A stretch of DNA of 47,060 nt from Nostoc sp. B(2019) (GTDB lineage: Bacteria; Cyanobacteriota; Cyanobacteriia; Cyanobacteriales; Nostocaceae), in NCBI RefSeq assembly GCF_010091925.1, contig NZ_WVID01000024.1, forward strand, positions 33,117-80,176, in the 5' to 3' direction. The first letter of the stretch is position 1; the number at the start of each line of letters is the position of its first letter. This document shows positions 1-8,269 of the stretch, piece after piece. The position numbers and the translations under genes are program-made. The notes under the pieces were generated by a model. The model worked only from the letters and a program-made list of their open reading frames with translations, made no database searches and had not been told where the DNA came from.

Positions 1-2
1 CG

Positions 3-134
3 ATGAATCCACCTCTGAACTCCGTTAACGAGTCTTTGAACCGGATGAATCCACCTCTGAACTCCGTTAACGAGTCTTTGAACCGGATGAATCCACCTCT
101 GAACTCCGTTAACGAGTCTTTGGTACTCGTTAAC
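3..134. repeat. 42-bp direct tandem repeat, about three copies
   Basis: A 42-bp unit beginning ATGAATCCACCTCTGAACTC starts at 3, 45 and 87; the third copy diverges after about 123. The window edge cuts the array, so more copies may lie upstream. Because 42 is a multiple of three, the plus frame stays open and would encode a 14-residue repeat (MNPPLNSVNESLNR), but no ribosome binding site is visible and the frame then runs into low-complexity sequence. I regard it as an intergenic repeat beside the end of the glycosyltransferase gene rather than a gene. Confidence 0.85.
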
Positions 135-170
135 AAACATAAAAACTCCGCCCCTCTGCCCCTCCGCCCC

Positions 171-1322
171 CTACCCCTCTGCCTCCTTAATCGCTACCAA
201 CTTGCCGGCTTCGATCAACTTTAGTCGCTGTCCCCGCCACTCGATTGTGTTGCCGACAAAGCCATAGCACCATATAGCAAAATGAATTAAATCGCGCAAA
301 GGAATGATCCACAAGAACTTTTTGGCAACTGAATCATTGAGAACTTTCACCCCAACAACCCAGCCCGTTACCAACCGCATCAGCCAAGTGATCATTAACC
401 CAGTCCAACCTAGTACTGAACCTCTCGTAGTAATTAATAACAATAAGCTAGTAACTGTACCGTAGGTAAACAGCAATCCCAGATAGCCCCAAGGGCGAGA
501 AACGCGAATACAACGCGCCCAACGAATTTGGCGCTGGATGGCATCAACTAAGGTACTAGTTGCTAGAACATGGTCAACTACATAATCAGATAACACAACC
601 TTGTAACCAGCTTGGGCTGGGAGATAGCCAAGTTGAAAGTCATCTGCTAGATAATCAGCGATCGCTCCAAATCCGCCAATCAATTCCAGCACTTGTTTAC
701 GAATTACAATAGTGGAACCGAAAGCAAATTTTATCCCTTCTAGTTGATTACTGACTAAAACACCTGCATGAAAATCGGTAGCAGTCCCCAACGCTTCTAA
801 GGTTGTTACCCATCCTTGTGCTAAGGAACGATATAGACAGGTAACAACACCAACACCCTCATCTTTCAATGGCTGGATAACTCGTTGCAAATAGTCTGTC
901 CCTACACGAATGTCACTATCGGCGATGATTAGAATTTCATGTTTGGCTGCGGTTACAGCATTCGCCAAATTACTCACTTTCAAGTTTGCGCCAATAATGC
1001 GATCGCTCACCACCAAATGAATATCCGTATCTGGAAACTGCTGGATGATTTTTTCGACAACTTCTATACCAGGGTCTTGGCGATCGCGCACAGCAAAGAT
1101 AATCTGGTACTCTAGATAATCTTGTTGACAAAATGAGGCGAGGTTTTCGTAAGCATCGCTATCAACTCCACAAATTGGTTTGAGAATGGTAACAGGTGGA
1201 TGGAATTCAGGAGTAATGGGATGGGGGTAATTCAAGAAAGCGATCGCTGCATAAATTCCATAGCAGTAAAACAAGACAGATGATAAACAAAGAATTAACA
1301 GCAAGACACTAATAATTGCCAT
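171..1322 (-). CDS. hpnI: HpnI-like family 2/21 glycosyltransferase (hopanoid or ceramide-glucosyltransferase type)
   Basis: A 383-residue membrane-associated glycosyltransferase. A hydrophobic N-terminal anchor (about residues 2-30) is followed by a GT-A domain with DSD at 135-137 (metal/sugar-nucleotide site), an acidic ADD near 226-228 and a QRQIRW motif at 263-268, the Q-x-x-R-W signature of processive or lipid-acceptor transferases. Hydrophobic segments at about 278-325 and 337-360 complete the ceramide-glucosyltransferase layout. HpnI proteins add N-acetylglucosamine to bacteriohopanetetrol; that substrate is inferred from family resemblance, and no other hopanoid gene lies in the window. 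The last codons run into C-rich low-complexity sequence, so the extreme C-terminus may be recently altered. It is transcribed divergently from the ABC exporter. Confidence 0.72.
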   Translation of the reverse strand: MAIISVLLLILCLSSVLFYCYGIYAAIAFLNYPHPITPEFHPPVTILKPICGVDSDAYENLASFCQQDYLEYQIIFAVRDRQDPGIEVVEKIIQQFPDTDIHLVVSDRIIGANLKVSNLANAVTAAKHEILIIADSDIRVGTDYLQRVIQPLKDEGVGVVTCLYRSLAQGWVTTLEALGTATDFHAGVLVSNQLEGIKFAFGSTIVIRKQVLELIGGFGAIADYLADDFQLGYLPAQAGYKVVLSDYVVDHVLATSTLVDAIQRQIRWARCIRVSRPWGYLGLLFTYGTVTSLLLLITTRGSVLGWTGLMITWLMRLVTGWVVGVKVLNDSVAKKFLWIIPLRDLIHFAIWCYGFVGNTIEWRGQRLKLIEAGKLVAIKEAEG

Positions 1323-1366
1323 CTAAATTTATGAATTATTAACACTTTGAAGTAAATCTTCCCATT

Positions 1367-1387
1367 CCCCAGTCCCCAGTCCCCAAT
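1367..1387. repeat. CCCCAGT heptamer repeat (STRR type)
   Basis: Two exact CCCCAGT units and a CCCCAAT variant lie in the 80-bp divergent spacer between the glycosyltransferase and the ABC exporter. This heptamer class is typical of heterocyst-forming cyanobacteria. Confidence 0.8.
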
Positions 1388-1402
1388 CTCTAATAACTCG
1401 TC

Positions 1403-3031
1403 ATGAATCTAATTTACTTTCTTCTGCGATCTTCTTGGGGGATGGTGGCGATCGCGATCGTCACTGGATTCCTGAGTGGTGGTAGTAGTGCTGGACTAAT
1501 CGCCTTAATCAGCAGTGCTACGACTCGCAGCACTACTTCGCCCCTCACATCCATAGCTTGGGGTTTTGTGGGACTGGTAATAGTGGCACTCATTACCAGT
1601 ATCATTTCGCAAGTGATGCTAATTCGCCTATCCCAAAATGCCATCTTGCAACTACGGATGCGCTTAGGTCGCCAAATTCTAGCTTCAGAGTTAAGTCATC
1701 TAGAACAGCTAGGCAATCCCCGACTATTGGCAACCCTAACAGAGGATGTGCAGGCTGTTGCCAATGCTGTGTATATCATTCCTTTCCTGTGTATTGACCT
1801 AGCAATGGTTTTAGGTTGCCTGCTGTATATTACCTGGTTATCCTGGCTAGTATTTCTAATAGTTGTCAGTCTGATAGTTGTGGGAATAGGTAGTTGCCAA
1901 TGGTTATTAAATAGAGGAGGGAAATTACTCGCCCTCGCCCGTGAGGATCAAGACGTACTATTTAAACATTTTCGTACCATCACCGAAGGAGTCAAAGAAC
2001 TTAAGCTCAACTATCAACGCCGTCAAGTTTTTTTAACAAAACACTTACAATCAACGGCTACTAAATTTCGTCGTCACAATGTTGATGGTTTGACGCTGTT
2101 TGCCACAACTACTAGCTGGGGTAAACTCCTGTTTTTTTTCGCAATGGGTTTTTTACTATTTGCACTGCCTTACTTGCTGACCATCAGCCCTCAAACCCTC
2201 TCTGGCTATATCCTCACCTTTACCTACTTAATGTTGCCGATGGACAACATCGTCACCAATCTTCCCCAACTTGGCAAAGCCAACGTTGCTTTACAAAAAA
2301 TAGAATCGCTCGGTTTATCTCTAGCTAGCCGCGCTGAAGTATCGACGGTTCCACCTGCTTTTAAATCTGACTGGCACAGCTTACAACTCAAAGGCATTAC
2401 CCACACTTACCGGACAGATCAAGAAGATAGTAACTTTATCCTCGGCCCCATCGACCTGACATTATATCCTCAAGAACTAGTGTTTATCGTAGGTGGAAAT
2501 GGCAGTGGAAAATCCAGCCTAGCTAAACTAATTGCCGGACTTTATATCCCAGAAAGCGGTGAAATTTGGTTCGGACGAGAACTAATTAACCAAGATAACC
2601 GAGAGTGGTATCGCCAGCATTTTTCAGTAGTATTTTCTGACTTCTATTTATTTGAGGAACTGTTAGGTTTAGAAAATAAAAACTTAGATACTCAAGCGAA
2701 AAAATACCTCAAGCAACTCCAACTTGAGCATAAGGTGAAAGTTGAAAATGGACAATTTTCAACTACTGCTCTGTCTCAAGGACAACGTAAACGATTAGCT
2801 CTGCTCACAGCGTATTTAGAAGATCGACCAATTTATTTGTTTGATGAGTGGGCAGCTGACCAAGACCCAGTATTCAAAGAAATATTCTACACTCAGCTAT
2901 TACCAGAACTGCGGGAGCGGGGCAAAACAGTATTAGCGATTAGCCACGACGATCGCTATTTTCATCTAGCAGATCGAATAGTCAAATTGGAGTATGGCAA
3001 AGTGGAATTTGACAAGCAGTATCATAAATGA
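1403..3031 (+). CDS. Cyclic-peptide-export type ABC transporter, fused permease and ATPase
   Basis: A 542-residue half-transporter with an N-terminal six-helix membrane domain (about 1-290) and a C-terminal nucleotide-binding domain: Walker A GGNGSGKSS at 364-372, a degenerate signature LSQGQRKRL at 457-465 (SQGQ in place of SGGQ), and Walker B YLFDEWAADQDP from 478. The LFDEWAADQDP stretch and SQGQ signature are typical of the SyrD/PvdE exporters for cyclic lipopeptides and siderophores. It presumably works as a homodimer in the inner membrane. No peptide synthetase lies nearby, so the cargo is unknown. It stands alone: the next gene is 130 bp away and has its own leader hairpin. Confidence 0.85.
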   Translation: MNLIYFLLRSSWGMVAIAIVTGFLSGGSSAGLIALISSATTRSTTSPLTSIAWGFVGLVIVALITSIISQVMLIRLSQNAILQLRMRLGRQILASELSHLEQLGNPRLLATLTEDVQAVANAVYIIPFLCIDLAMVLGCLLYITWLSWLVFLIVVSLIVVGIGSCQWLLNRGGKLLALAREDQDVLFKHFRTITEGVKELKLNYQRRQVFLTKHLQSTATKFRRHNVDGLTLFATTTSWGKLLFFFAMGFLLFALPYLLTISPQTLSGYILTFTYLMLPMDNIVTNLPQLGKANVALQKIESLGLSLASRAEVSTVPPAFKSDWHSLQLKGITHTYRTDQEDSNFILGPIDLTLYPQELVFIVGGNGSGKSSLAKLIAGLYIPESGEIWFGRELINQDNREWYRQHFSVVFSDFYLFEELLGLENKNLDTQAKKYLKQLQLEHKVKVENGQFSTTALSQGQRKRLALLTAYLEDRPIYLFDEWAADQDPVFKEIFYTQLLPELRERGKTVLAISHDDRYFHLADRIVKLEYGKVEFDKQYHK

Positions 3032-3130
3032 AATCGCATTTGATACGGCTTTTGAATAACAACTGAAGATTAAATTACTCTTAAACCGTGTAAGAGGGTA
3101 CTCTTGCATCTAGCAAGTATCTGATATCTT

Positions 3131-3157
3131 CCTAACAACGACAAAGCTGTTGTTAGG
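3131..3157 (+). promoter_or_regulatory. Leader hairpin over the carbonic anhydrase start region
   Basis: CCTAACAAC (3131-3139) and GTTGTTAGG (3149-3157) form a perfect 9-bp stem with a 9-nt loop. The 3' arm holds the only Shine-Dalgarno-like AGG, seven bases before the ATG at 3165, and also contains the alternative TTG at 3150. The hairpin could therefore mask ribosome binding; this role is inferred. Confidence 0.5.
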
Positions 3158-3164
3158 TAGACTG

Positions 3165-3887
3165 ATGAGTCGAATTAATGGATTTGTAGGACGTCGTGAT
3201 TTTTTGAAGTTGGCAAGTGTGCTGAGCATTGCTGTTACTGCTTTTGGCCCTAGTATTTGGAGTAAAGAGCAAGCTGCTATTGCTGATGTTCATTCAGACA
3301 ATCCCAATTCAGTTAATCCTAACGAAGCTATCAAACGCTTACTAGATGGTAATCAAAGATTCGTAAATCAAAAACGTCAATATCCTGACCAATCACTGGA
3401 ACGTTTGCAATTAGTTGCAAAAGCTCAGTATCCTTTTGCCTCTATTTTGGGCTGTGCAGATTCCAGAGTACCAGCGGAAATTATTTTTGATCGGGGGCTT
3501 GGGGATTTATTTGTCGTGCGAGTTGCTGGTAATGTCATCAGTGACATGGTTATAGGTAGCCTTGAATATTCTACAGCAGTATTAGGTTCTCAATTGATTA
3601 TGATTCTGGGTCATAGACAATGTGGTGCAGTAGCAGAAGCCATCAAAAACGAGCCACTTCCTGGCAGAATCGGTTTAATTACTGAGGGCATCAAACCATC
3701 TTTAGCAAGGGCAAAGATCACAACGGGTGATACAACTCAGGATGCCGTTATAGCCAACATTCAATATCAAGCTGAAAAATTACAGGAAAGCTCAACAATT
3801 TTGGCAAAATTTGTCAGTGAAGGCAAACTCAAAATTGTTGGTGCTTGTTACGATATCGAAACTGGTAAAGTAACTATTATTACTTAA
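3165..3887 (+). CDS. Exported beta-class carbonic anhydrase (Tat signal)
   Basis: Interconverts CO2 and bicarbonate. From the ATG at 3165 the protein is 240 residues. The N-terminus carries a twin-arginine signal, RRDFLK at 10-15, then a hydrophobic stretch and a likely cleavage near AIA (38-40), so the enzyme should act in the periplasm or thylakoid lumen. The beta-CA zinc site is complete: CADSR at 97-101 (Cys97, Asp99, Arg101), His150 and Cys153 in GHRQCG. An upstream in-frame TTG at 3150 would add five residues but lies inside the leader hairpin, so ATG is preferred. It is not near carboxysome genes; a role in extracytoplasmic CO2 handling is inferred. Confidence 0.9.
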   Translation: MSRINGFVGRRDFLKLASVLSIAVTAFGPSIWSKEQAAIADVHSDNPNSVNPNEAIKRLLDGNQRFVNQKRQYPDQSLERLQLVAKAQYPFASILGCADSRVPAEIIFDRGLGDLFVVRVAGNVISDMVIGSLEYSTAVLGSQLIMILGHRQCGAVAEAIKNEPLPGRIGLITEGIKPSLARAKITTGDTTQDAVIANIQYQAEKLQESSTILAKFVSEGKLKIVGACYDIETGKVTIIT

Positions 3888-3917
3888 TATAGTGTCTACC
3901 TAATTAGTCTCATAAAA

Positions 3918-3947
3918 AATAGGTAATACTAAAAAATATTACCTATT
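3918..3947. terminator. Bidirectional hairpin between convergent genes
   Basis: AATAGGTAATA (3918-3928) and TATTACCTATT (3937-3947) form a perfect 11-bp stem with an 8-nt loop, flanked by A- and T-rich sequence. It sits between the converging carbonic anhydrase and DUF1868 genes, the place expected for a shared terminator. Confidence 0.65.
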
Positions 3948-3995
3948 ACTAATTTTCAATTCCCAAACCAAAATCTAGCTGATGTGCGTCTAAAT

Positions 3996-4784
3996 TCAAA
4001 AATCTAAACTCGGCCAATCTGGTTCACGATGATAGTGCGTCATATTGTCAAATTTCCGCAATTCGACTCGGTGAATCAAAAATTCTGGAGAATTTAACAG
4101 CCATTGCTGATTTAATCCAGAAAGCATGGTACTGAGATTTGTACGGTCTAAATCTGGCGAAATTTCACCAAAATAGCCTAATGTTACATGGGCTGTGAAG
4201 TGATAATGCTGTTCAATACCCAAAGCCATTAACTTCGGATTTTGATAGATTGTGCGGCGAAATTGAATAATTTGCTCGTAGCAGCGTTCATCTTGGGGTA
4301 CTAAACAGACACCTACAGCTCTGGGCATGACTATCAATCCCAGCACTTGCCAGTAAATTGGATTAGTCTCGCGTGTCATGGATTGTTGATATTGCCGAAA
4401 AATTTCGACACAGCAAGAGCGTAACTGTTGTTCAAATTCAGGATTTTTTTCATGGGCGTCACGGTAAGCACTGTCCCAAATCAAGTCCGCCAAAGTCAGA
4501 TGAAAGCTAGCAGGAGGTACAGGGATAATCAAATCACTGTTTACAGGCAACTGCAAAAGTTCCTGCTGATAAGCTTGTAACTTGGCGTAGAAAGCGGAGT
4601 TTTGTGATTCTTCATCCGCAGATGGGGTAATTAGCGTATAGCCAGGAAAAGGTGCTGCAATTCTCGCCCCGGAGTGCGGCTGAAATTTAGAAGATTCCTG
4701 GATATGCTGGACTTGGGATCTGTAGGCTTCTGGCAGCGTCATTCTTGCTACCCGATTTAAGTAAGTTTGATAGTTGTCGTCCAA
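3996..4784 (-). CDS. DUF1868 protein, 2H phosphoesterase-like
   Basis: A 262-residue soluble protein resembling the DUF1868 family. Two H-x-T-x motifs, HLTL at 95-98 and HVTL at 199-202, spaced about 100 residues apart, are the paired catalytic histidines of the 2H phosphoesterase fold shared with RNA ligase-like and cyclic phosphodiesterases. A substrate cannot be told from sequence; a 2',3'-cyclic or 2'-5' phosphodiester is the family expectation. No operon partner: it converges on the carbonic anhydrase and is divergent from holA. Confidence 0.78.
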   Translation of the reverse strand: MDDNYQTYLNRVARMTLPEAYRSQVQHIQESSKFQPHSGARIAAPFPGYTLITPSADEESQNSAFYAKLQAYQQELLQLPVNSDLIIPVPPASFHLTLADLIWDSAYRDAHEKNPEFEQQLRSCCVEIFRQYQQSMTRETNPIYWQVLGLIVMPRAVGVCLVPQDERCYEQIIQFRRTIYQNPKLMALGIEQHYHFTAHVTLGYFGEISPDLDRTNLSTMLSGLNQQWLLNSPEFLIHRVELRKFDNMTHYHREPDWPSLDF

Positions 4785-4888
4785 TCTTCTTAGCCTCTCG
4801 CTCTAACTTGATAGATTTTAGGGAAAATTACCCAAATTAACAGATTGATCTCAAAAGTATTTAGCTTTTTTGGTGTGATGGAAGCTGA

Positions 4889-5000
4889 TAGAGATGAAGA
4901 GGAGGGGAGAGAGAGGGACAAGAATTCAAAACTACTTCCCCCACTCTTCTACTCCTCCACTCCCTCACTCTCTCACTCTCTCACTCCCCATCTCACTCTA
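4889..5000. repeat. Purine/pyrimidine low-complexity tract before holA
   Basis: A G/A-rich run (about 4894-4920) is followed by a C/T-rich run with repeated CTCACTCT units (about 4938-4998). The two halves are largely complementary in composition and could fold back. The same sequence style is found inside several coding regions of this window. Confidence 0.7.
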
Positions 5001-5019
5001 TTTTCCCGGAGGTTTGTCT

Positions 5020-6009
5020 ATGCCAATTTGTGTTTACTGGGGTGAAGACGATTTTGCCATAGAAAAAGCGGTTGCTCTTTTGCGCGATCGCGTCCTCGAT
5101 CCCGTCTGGACAAGTTTTAACTACACTTCATTTCCCCCAGAGCAAGCTGATGCTGCGATCCAAGGCTTAAATCAAGTAATGACACCAACTTTTGGCGCTG
5201 GTGGGCGCTTGGTGTGGTTGATAAATAATACTCTTTGTCAGCACTGCCCAGACAATGTATTAGCAGAACTAGTACGAACACTGCCAATAATCCCCGAAAA
5301 CTCCTTTTTATTGCTCACCAGCCGCAACAAACCAGATGAACGCCTCAAATCGACTAAATTATTGAAACAATTCGCCACCGAGTTCCGAGAATTTCCCCTC
5401 ATCCCACCCTGGAAGACAGAATTATTGGTGCAATCTGTTAATCAAGCGGCTCTTGCTGTAGGCGTGAAACTAACTCCCAAGACTGCCCAATTATTGGCAG
5501 AGTCCGTAGGTAACGATACACGACTTCTCTACAATGAGATAGAGAAATTACGGTTATATGTCGAAGGTAGCAATAAGCCTTTAGACGTAGCTACCGTTAC
5601 ACAGTTAGTCAGAAATACTACCCAAAATAGCTTACAATTAGCAGCAGCAATCAGAACAGGGGATACAGCTAAAGCTCTGGGAACATTGGCAGATCTCATC
5701 AATGCTTCCGAGCCTGGGTTGCGGATAGTTGCAACACTGATTGGTCAATTTCGCACCTGGTTATGGGTCAAGATCATGGTAGAGAGTGGTGAACGGAACC
5801 AACAAGCGATCGCCTCTGCTGCTGATATAGGTAATCCCAAACGTATCTACTTCTTACAGCAAGAAATTAAATTCCTATCTGTAGAACAGCTAATCTCTTG
5901 CTTACCTCTACTACTAGAGTTAGAAATAAGTCTAAAGCAGGGAGCTTCAGAAATCTCAGTACTTCAAACTAAAGTAATCGAACTGTGTCAAATATGTCGA
6001 GGAAGTTGA
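5020..6009 (+). CDS. holA: DNA polymerase III subunit delta
   Basis: The clamp-loader delta subunit, which opens the beta sliding clamp during DNA replication. From the ATG at 5020 the protein is 329 residues, the usual cyanobacterial length, beginning MPICVYWGEDDF; the YWGEDDF stretch corresponds to the start of the delta P-loop-like domain I. GGAGG at 5008-5012, seven bases upstream, fixes this start, whereas a longer frame from 4894 would translate the low-complexity tract. An AAA+-like lid and a helical C-terminal collar region (about 210-329) are recognisable by similarity. It is monocistronic as far as can be seen. Confidence 0.88.
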   Translation: MPICVYWGEDDFAIEKAVALLRDRVLDPVWTSFNYTSFPPEQADAAIQGLNQVMTPTFGAGGRLVWLINNTLCQHCPDNVLAELVRTLPIIPENSFLLLTSRNKPDERLKSTKLLKQFATEFREFPLIPPWKTELLVQSVNQAALAVGVKLTPKTAQLLAESVGNDTRLLYNEIEKLRLYVEGSNKPLDVATVTQLVRNTTQNSLQLAAAIRTGDTAKALGTLADLINASEPGLRIVATLIGQFRTWLWVKIMVESGERNQQAIASAADIGNPKRIYFLQQEIKFLSVEQLISCLPLLLELEISLKQGASEISVLQTKVIELCQICRGS

Positions 6010-6118
6010 CAATAAATATATAAAGTCTGATGGATTGAATGTTACCCGGAACTTACCACTCCTGAAATAGTTCAAAGTCATTATCCTATCCCTATTGCAG
6101 TTCAGCGTCACACACCAG

Positions 6119-6703
6119 ATGAATAACATTTTCTCTTTCTTTTTTCTACCCAGCCGAAAGCGATATCTGACAATCAGCCCTAACGCTCAAGAACTCGCTC
6201 CTGCTGCGCGATCGCCGCGTCTCAAGCCGATGCTCAAACTTCTGTTTGCAGTGCTATCTCACCGTTATGCCTCTACTGTTTCCCAATCCTTGCTTTTGGG
6301 CCTAATAACTACTACGAGTGTGATTTCCAGTACTTTGTCATTGAATTCAAAAGCTTACGCTCAAACAGCAGTTAACAATACTGAAATTAATAGCTACGCC
6401 CAAGCAGTGTTAGCAATGGAGCCAGCTCGTCAACACGCTTTTGAAGAAATTAAAAAACTTATTGGTAGTGGAGAAATTCCCCAGATTGTTTGTAACGACG
6501 GTAATAGTCTAAATGGTCTTCCCAGGAAAGCTCAAGACATTGCAGTGAACTACTGTACACGCTCCCAAAAAATAGTTGAAGATAATGGTTTGAGTATTGA
6601 TCGTTTTAACAAAATTACTATGGAAGCACAAAATAACAATAACTTAAAACGGCAGATTTACAATACATTATTGCGCTTGCAAAAAGCTCCTGATTTTCCG
6701 TAG
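6119..6703 (+). CDS. Secreted DUF4168 protein
   Basis: A protein of the cyanobacterial DUF4168 type. The domain (about the last 105 residues) begins EINSYAQAVLAMEPARQHAF and contains two conserved cysteines (in IVCNDG and NYCTRS). It is preceded by a hydrophobic segment and an AYAQ cleavage-like site, so export is likely. The start is uncertain: ATG 6119 gives 194 residues with an unusual N-terminal extension, while ATG 6230 gives 157 residues beginning MLKLLFAVLS, closer to a normal signal peptide. The family has no assigned function. Confidence 0.75.
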   Translation: MNNIFSFFFLPSRKRYLTISPNAQELAPAARSPRLKPMLKLLFAVLSHRYASTVSQSLLLGLITTTSVISSTLSLNSKAYAQTAVNNTEINSYAQAVLAMEPARQHAFEEIKKLIGSGEIPQIVCNDGNSLNGLPRKAQDIAVNYCTRSQKIVEDNGLSIDRFNKITMEAQNNNNLKRQIYNTLLRLQKAPDFP

Positions 6704-6803
6704 GCAAAACTTGCAAATAATTTAGAAACTATTACATTAAAATGAATACTTTCACTTAAAAATCAGAATGTAGCTAATAGTAACCAATGACTGTGTATTG
6801 TAT

Positions 6804-6829
6804 GGTTGATGTGCTAATACACACCAACC
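6804..6829. terminator. Hairpin between convergent DUF4168 and LuxR genes
   Basis: GGTTGATGTG (6804-6813) pairs with CACACCAACC (6820-6829) in nine of ten positions around a 6-nt loop, in the spacer between two converging genes. No clear T-tract follows. Confidence 0.4.
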
Positions 6830-6957
6830 CCATTATTTACATTGAGTAGTTTTATAGTAATCTTAATTGATTCCTGAAAAGATAAAGAATTATTTCTTAG
6901 TTCTAAGCTAAAAAATAATGATTAATTAGATTTCAAAAATCAATTCTGATTGCGATA

Positions 6958-7572
6958 CTAATCATCAACTGTAACAAACGCTTGTCGCTTGGTATGAATA
7001 TTTTTCATGTGCTTCTTTACTGTATTCAGAGTAATGTAAAGCTTGGCAGCGATTTCTTTGTAGCTGTAGTTGCTTCTATAGAGAAACCAAATTTCGGCTT
7101 CTCGCGGCGTCATCTCAAATTTTTTAACTTCAGTGCGTGCTAAATTCTTTAAAGACTCATACCGATTTTCTATAGTTACTAATAAGCAAGGCTCATCAAA
7201 CCAATCTAAATCCAGTAATCTCACCCGAATGCGAAAAATATTTGATTTGTCAAGTACAATTTCATCTGACAAAATGATGAGTTTATCAGAAAATTGACTT
7301 TGACTATTAAGTAATGTTTCGCAAAGATGCCAAATGGCTGACGGTACAAAATTATGGCTGAAATTGCCTTGATTAAATTGACAACAAAGACGAAGCGCAG
7401 ATGCATTAGCATGAAGCAGTTCACCAGCCTCGGTTAAAATTAAGATACCGTCTTCTAATCCTTCAATTACTTCTTGTAAGAAATAAGCTAGCTTTGAGTC
7501 ATGCAAGTCAATATTAGCTGGCTGTTGTGGTTTAACTACTATTTGTGCAAATGTCTTTGTTAGGGTAAACAT
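6958..7572 (-). CDS. LuxR-type transcriptional regulator with PAS-like sensor
   Basis: A DNA-binding regulator. The C-terminal GerE/LuxR helix-turn-helix is clear: MTPREAEIWFLY, then YSYKEIAAKLYITLNTVKKH, with the recognition helix near the end. The N-terminal half (about 25-140) looks like a PAS fold (EGLEDGILILTEAGELLHANAS), so a small ligand or a partner kinase may control it. There is no receiver domain, so it is not a standard response regulator. ATG 7572 gives 204 residues; an in-frame TTG at 7593 would add seven. Its target is unknown; the large hybrid kinase lies about 0.7 kb further along on the same strand. Confidence 0.85.
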   Translation of the reverse strand: MFTLTKTFAQIVVKPQQPANIDLHDSKLAYFLQEVIEGLEDGILILTEAGELLHANASALRLCCQFNQGNFSHNFVPSAIWHLCETLLNSQSQFSDKLIILSDEIVLDKSNIFRIRVRLLDLDWFDEPCLLVTIENRYESLKNLARTEVKKFEMTPREAEIWFLYRSNYSYKEIAAKLYITLNTVKKHMKNIHTKRQAFVTVDD

Positions 7573-8269
7573 ATAAGATACTTCAATGCCCAAAATACTG
7601 GTTATTTGTTAGAGGAGTTGAAATATGCACCCTCAATTTTGTGCATGATTATCTAAGTAGATTTGGTGAATATTACACACCAATCACGCTGTTGAAGCTA
7701 GATGTTTGTGTAATTTGTAACATCTGCCCTTAAAAGTGCTATAAGTCAACAGTTGCTATAGCCTTTTTGAATTAGCTAAGGCTACATAATTTAAATACAA
7801 CTCTTAAATTGTCTATTTCGGATGCAGTTTCTATTAAGTAGCGATCACCGCAATAGAGCGTAAGTATTTATACTAAAAACTTTGATGGATACGTAATTAG
7901 AGATTATTAAAACTAATTTATTTACCAGCTATGCTAAGTTGCCAGTATTTACGCATTAACAGAATAGTCAAATTTTTATGTGATTAATTTAGTAGAATTA
8001 AAATGATTTAAAAAAAGACTATTGCTTAAAAACAGTGTAATTGTTTATTTTTCAACTAAAATATTAGCTTTAATTTCATATTTACATACTGTAAAAACTC
8101 ATACAAAAGCTAATAATAAATTCTCATTTATATCCAAATAAAAATCACTATAAATTATACGTTACAGCTGTAGGGTGGGCATTACAATGCCCACCCACAA
8201 GCAACGAACTGTTTGAAGGGTTCTTTACACCAAAATTCATCTGTCTAATCAGCAACACTTAATCAAGTA
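7573..8269. other. AT-rich intergenic region
   Basis: About 0.7 kb without a supportable gene. It holds the presumed promoter region of the LuxR gene and, near the kinase end, the GGGTGGGCATT hairpin listed separately. No conserved short ORF or RNA gene could be recognised. Confidence 0.6.
8173..8196. repeat. GGGTGGGCATT hairpin, dispersed cyanobacterial repeat
   Basis: GGGTGGGCATT (8173-8183) and AATGCCCACCC (8186-8196) are perfect complements. The motif resembles a widespread cyanobacterial dispersed palindrome. It lies 73 bp past the stop of the hybrid kinase and may also end that transcript, though there is no T-tract. Confidence 0.6.

Noticed and set aside
1-134. CRISPR array
   Set aside because: Units are joined head to tail without unique spacers, so it is a plain tandem repeat.
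3-224. 73-residue plus-strand frame over the 42-bp repeat
   Set aside because: No ribosome site, it overlaps the end of the glycosyltransferase gene, and its only content is the repeat and a C-rich tract.
4845-5045. 66-residue frame before holA
   Set aside because: It is mostly translation of a purine/pyrimidine tract and overlaps the real holA start.
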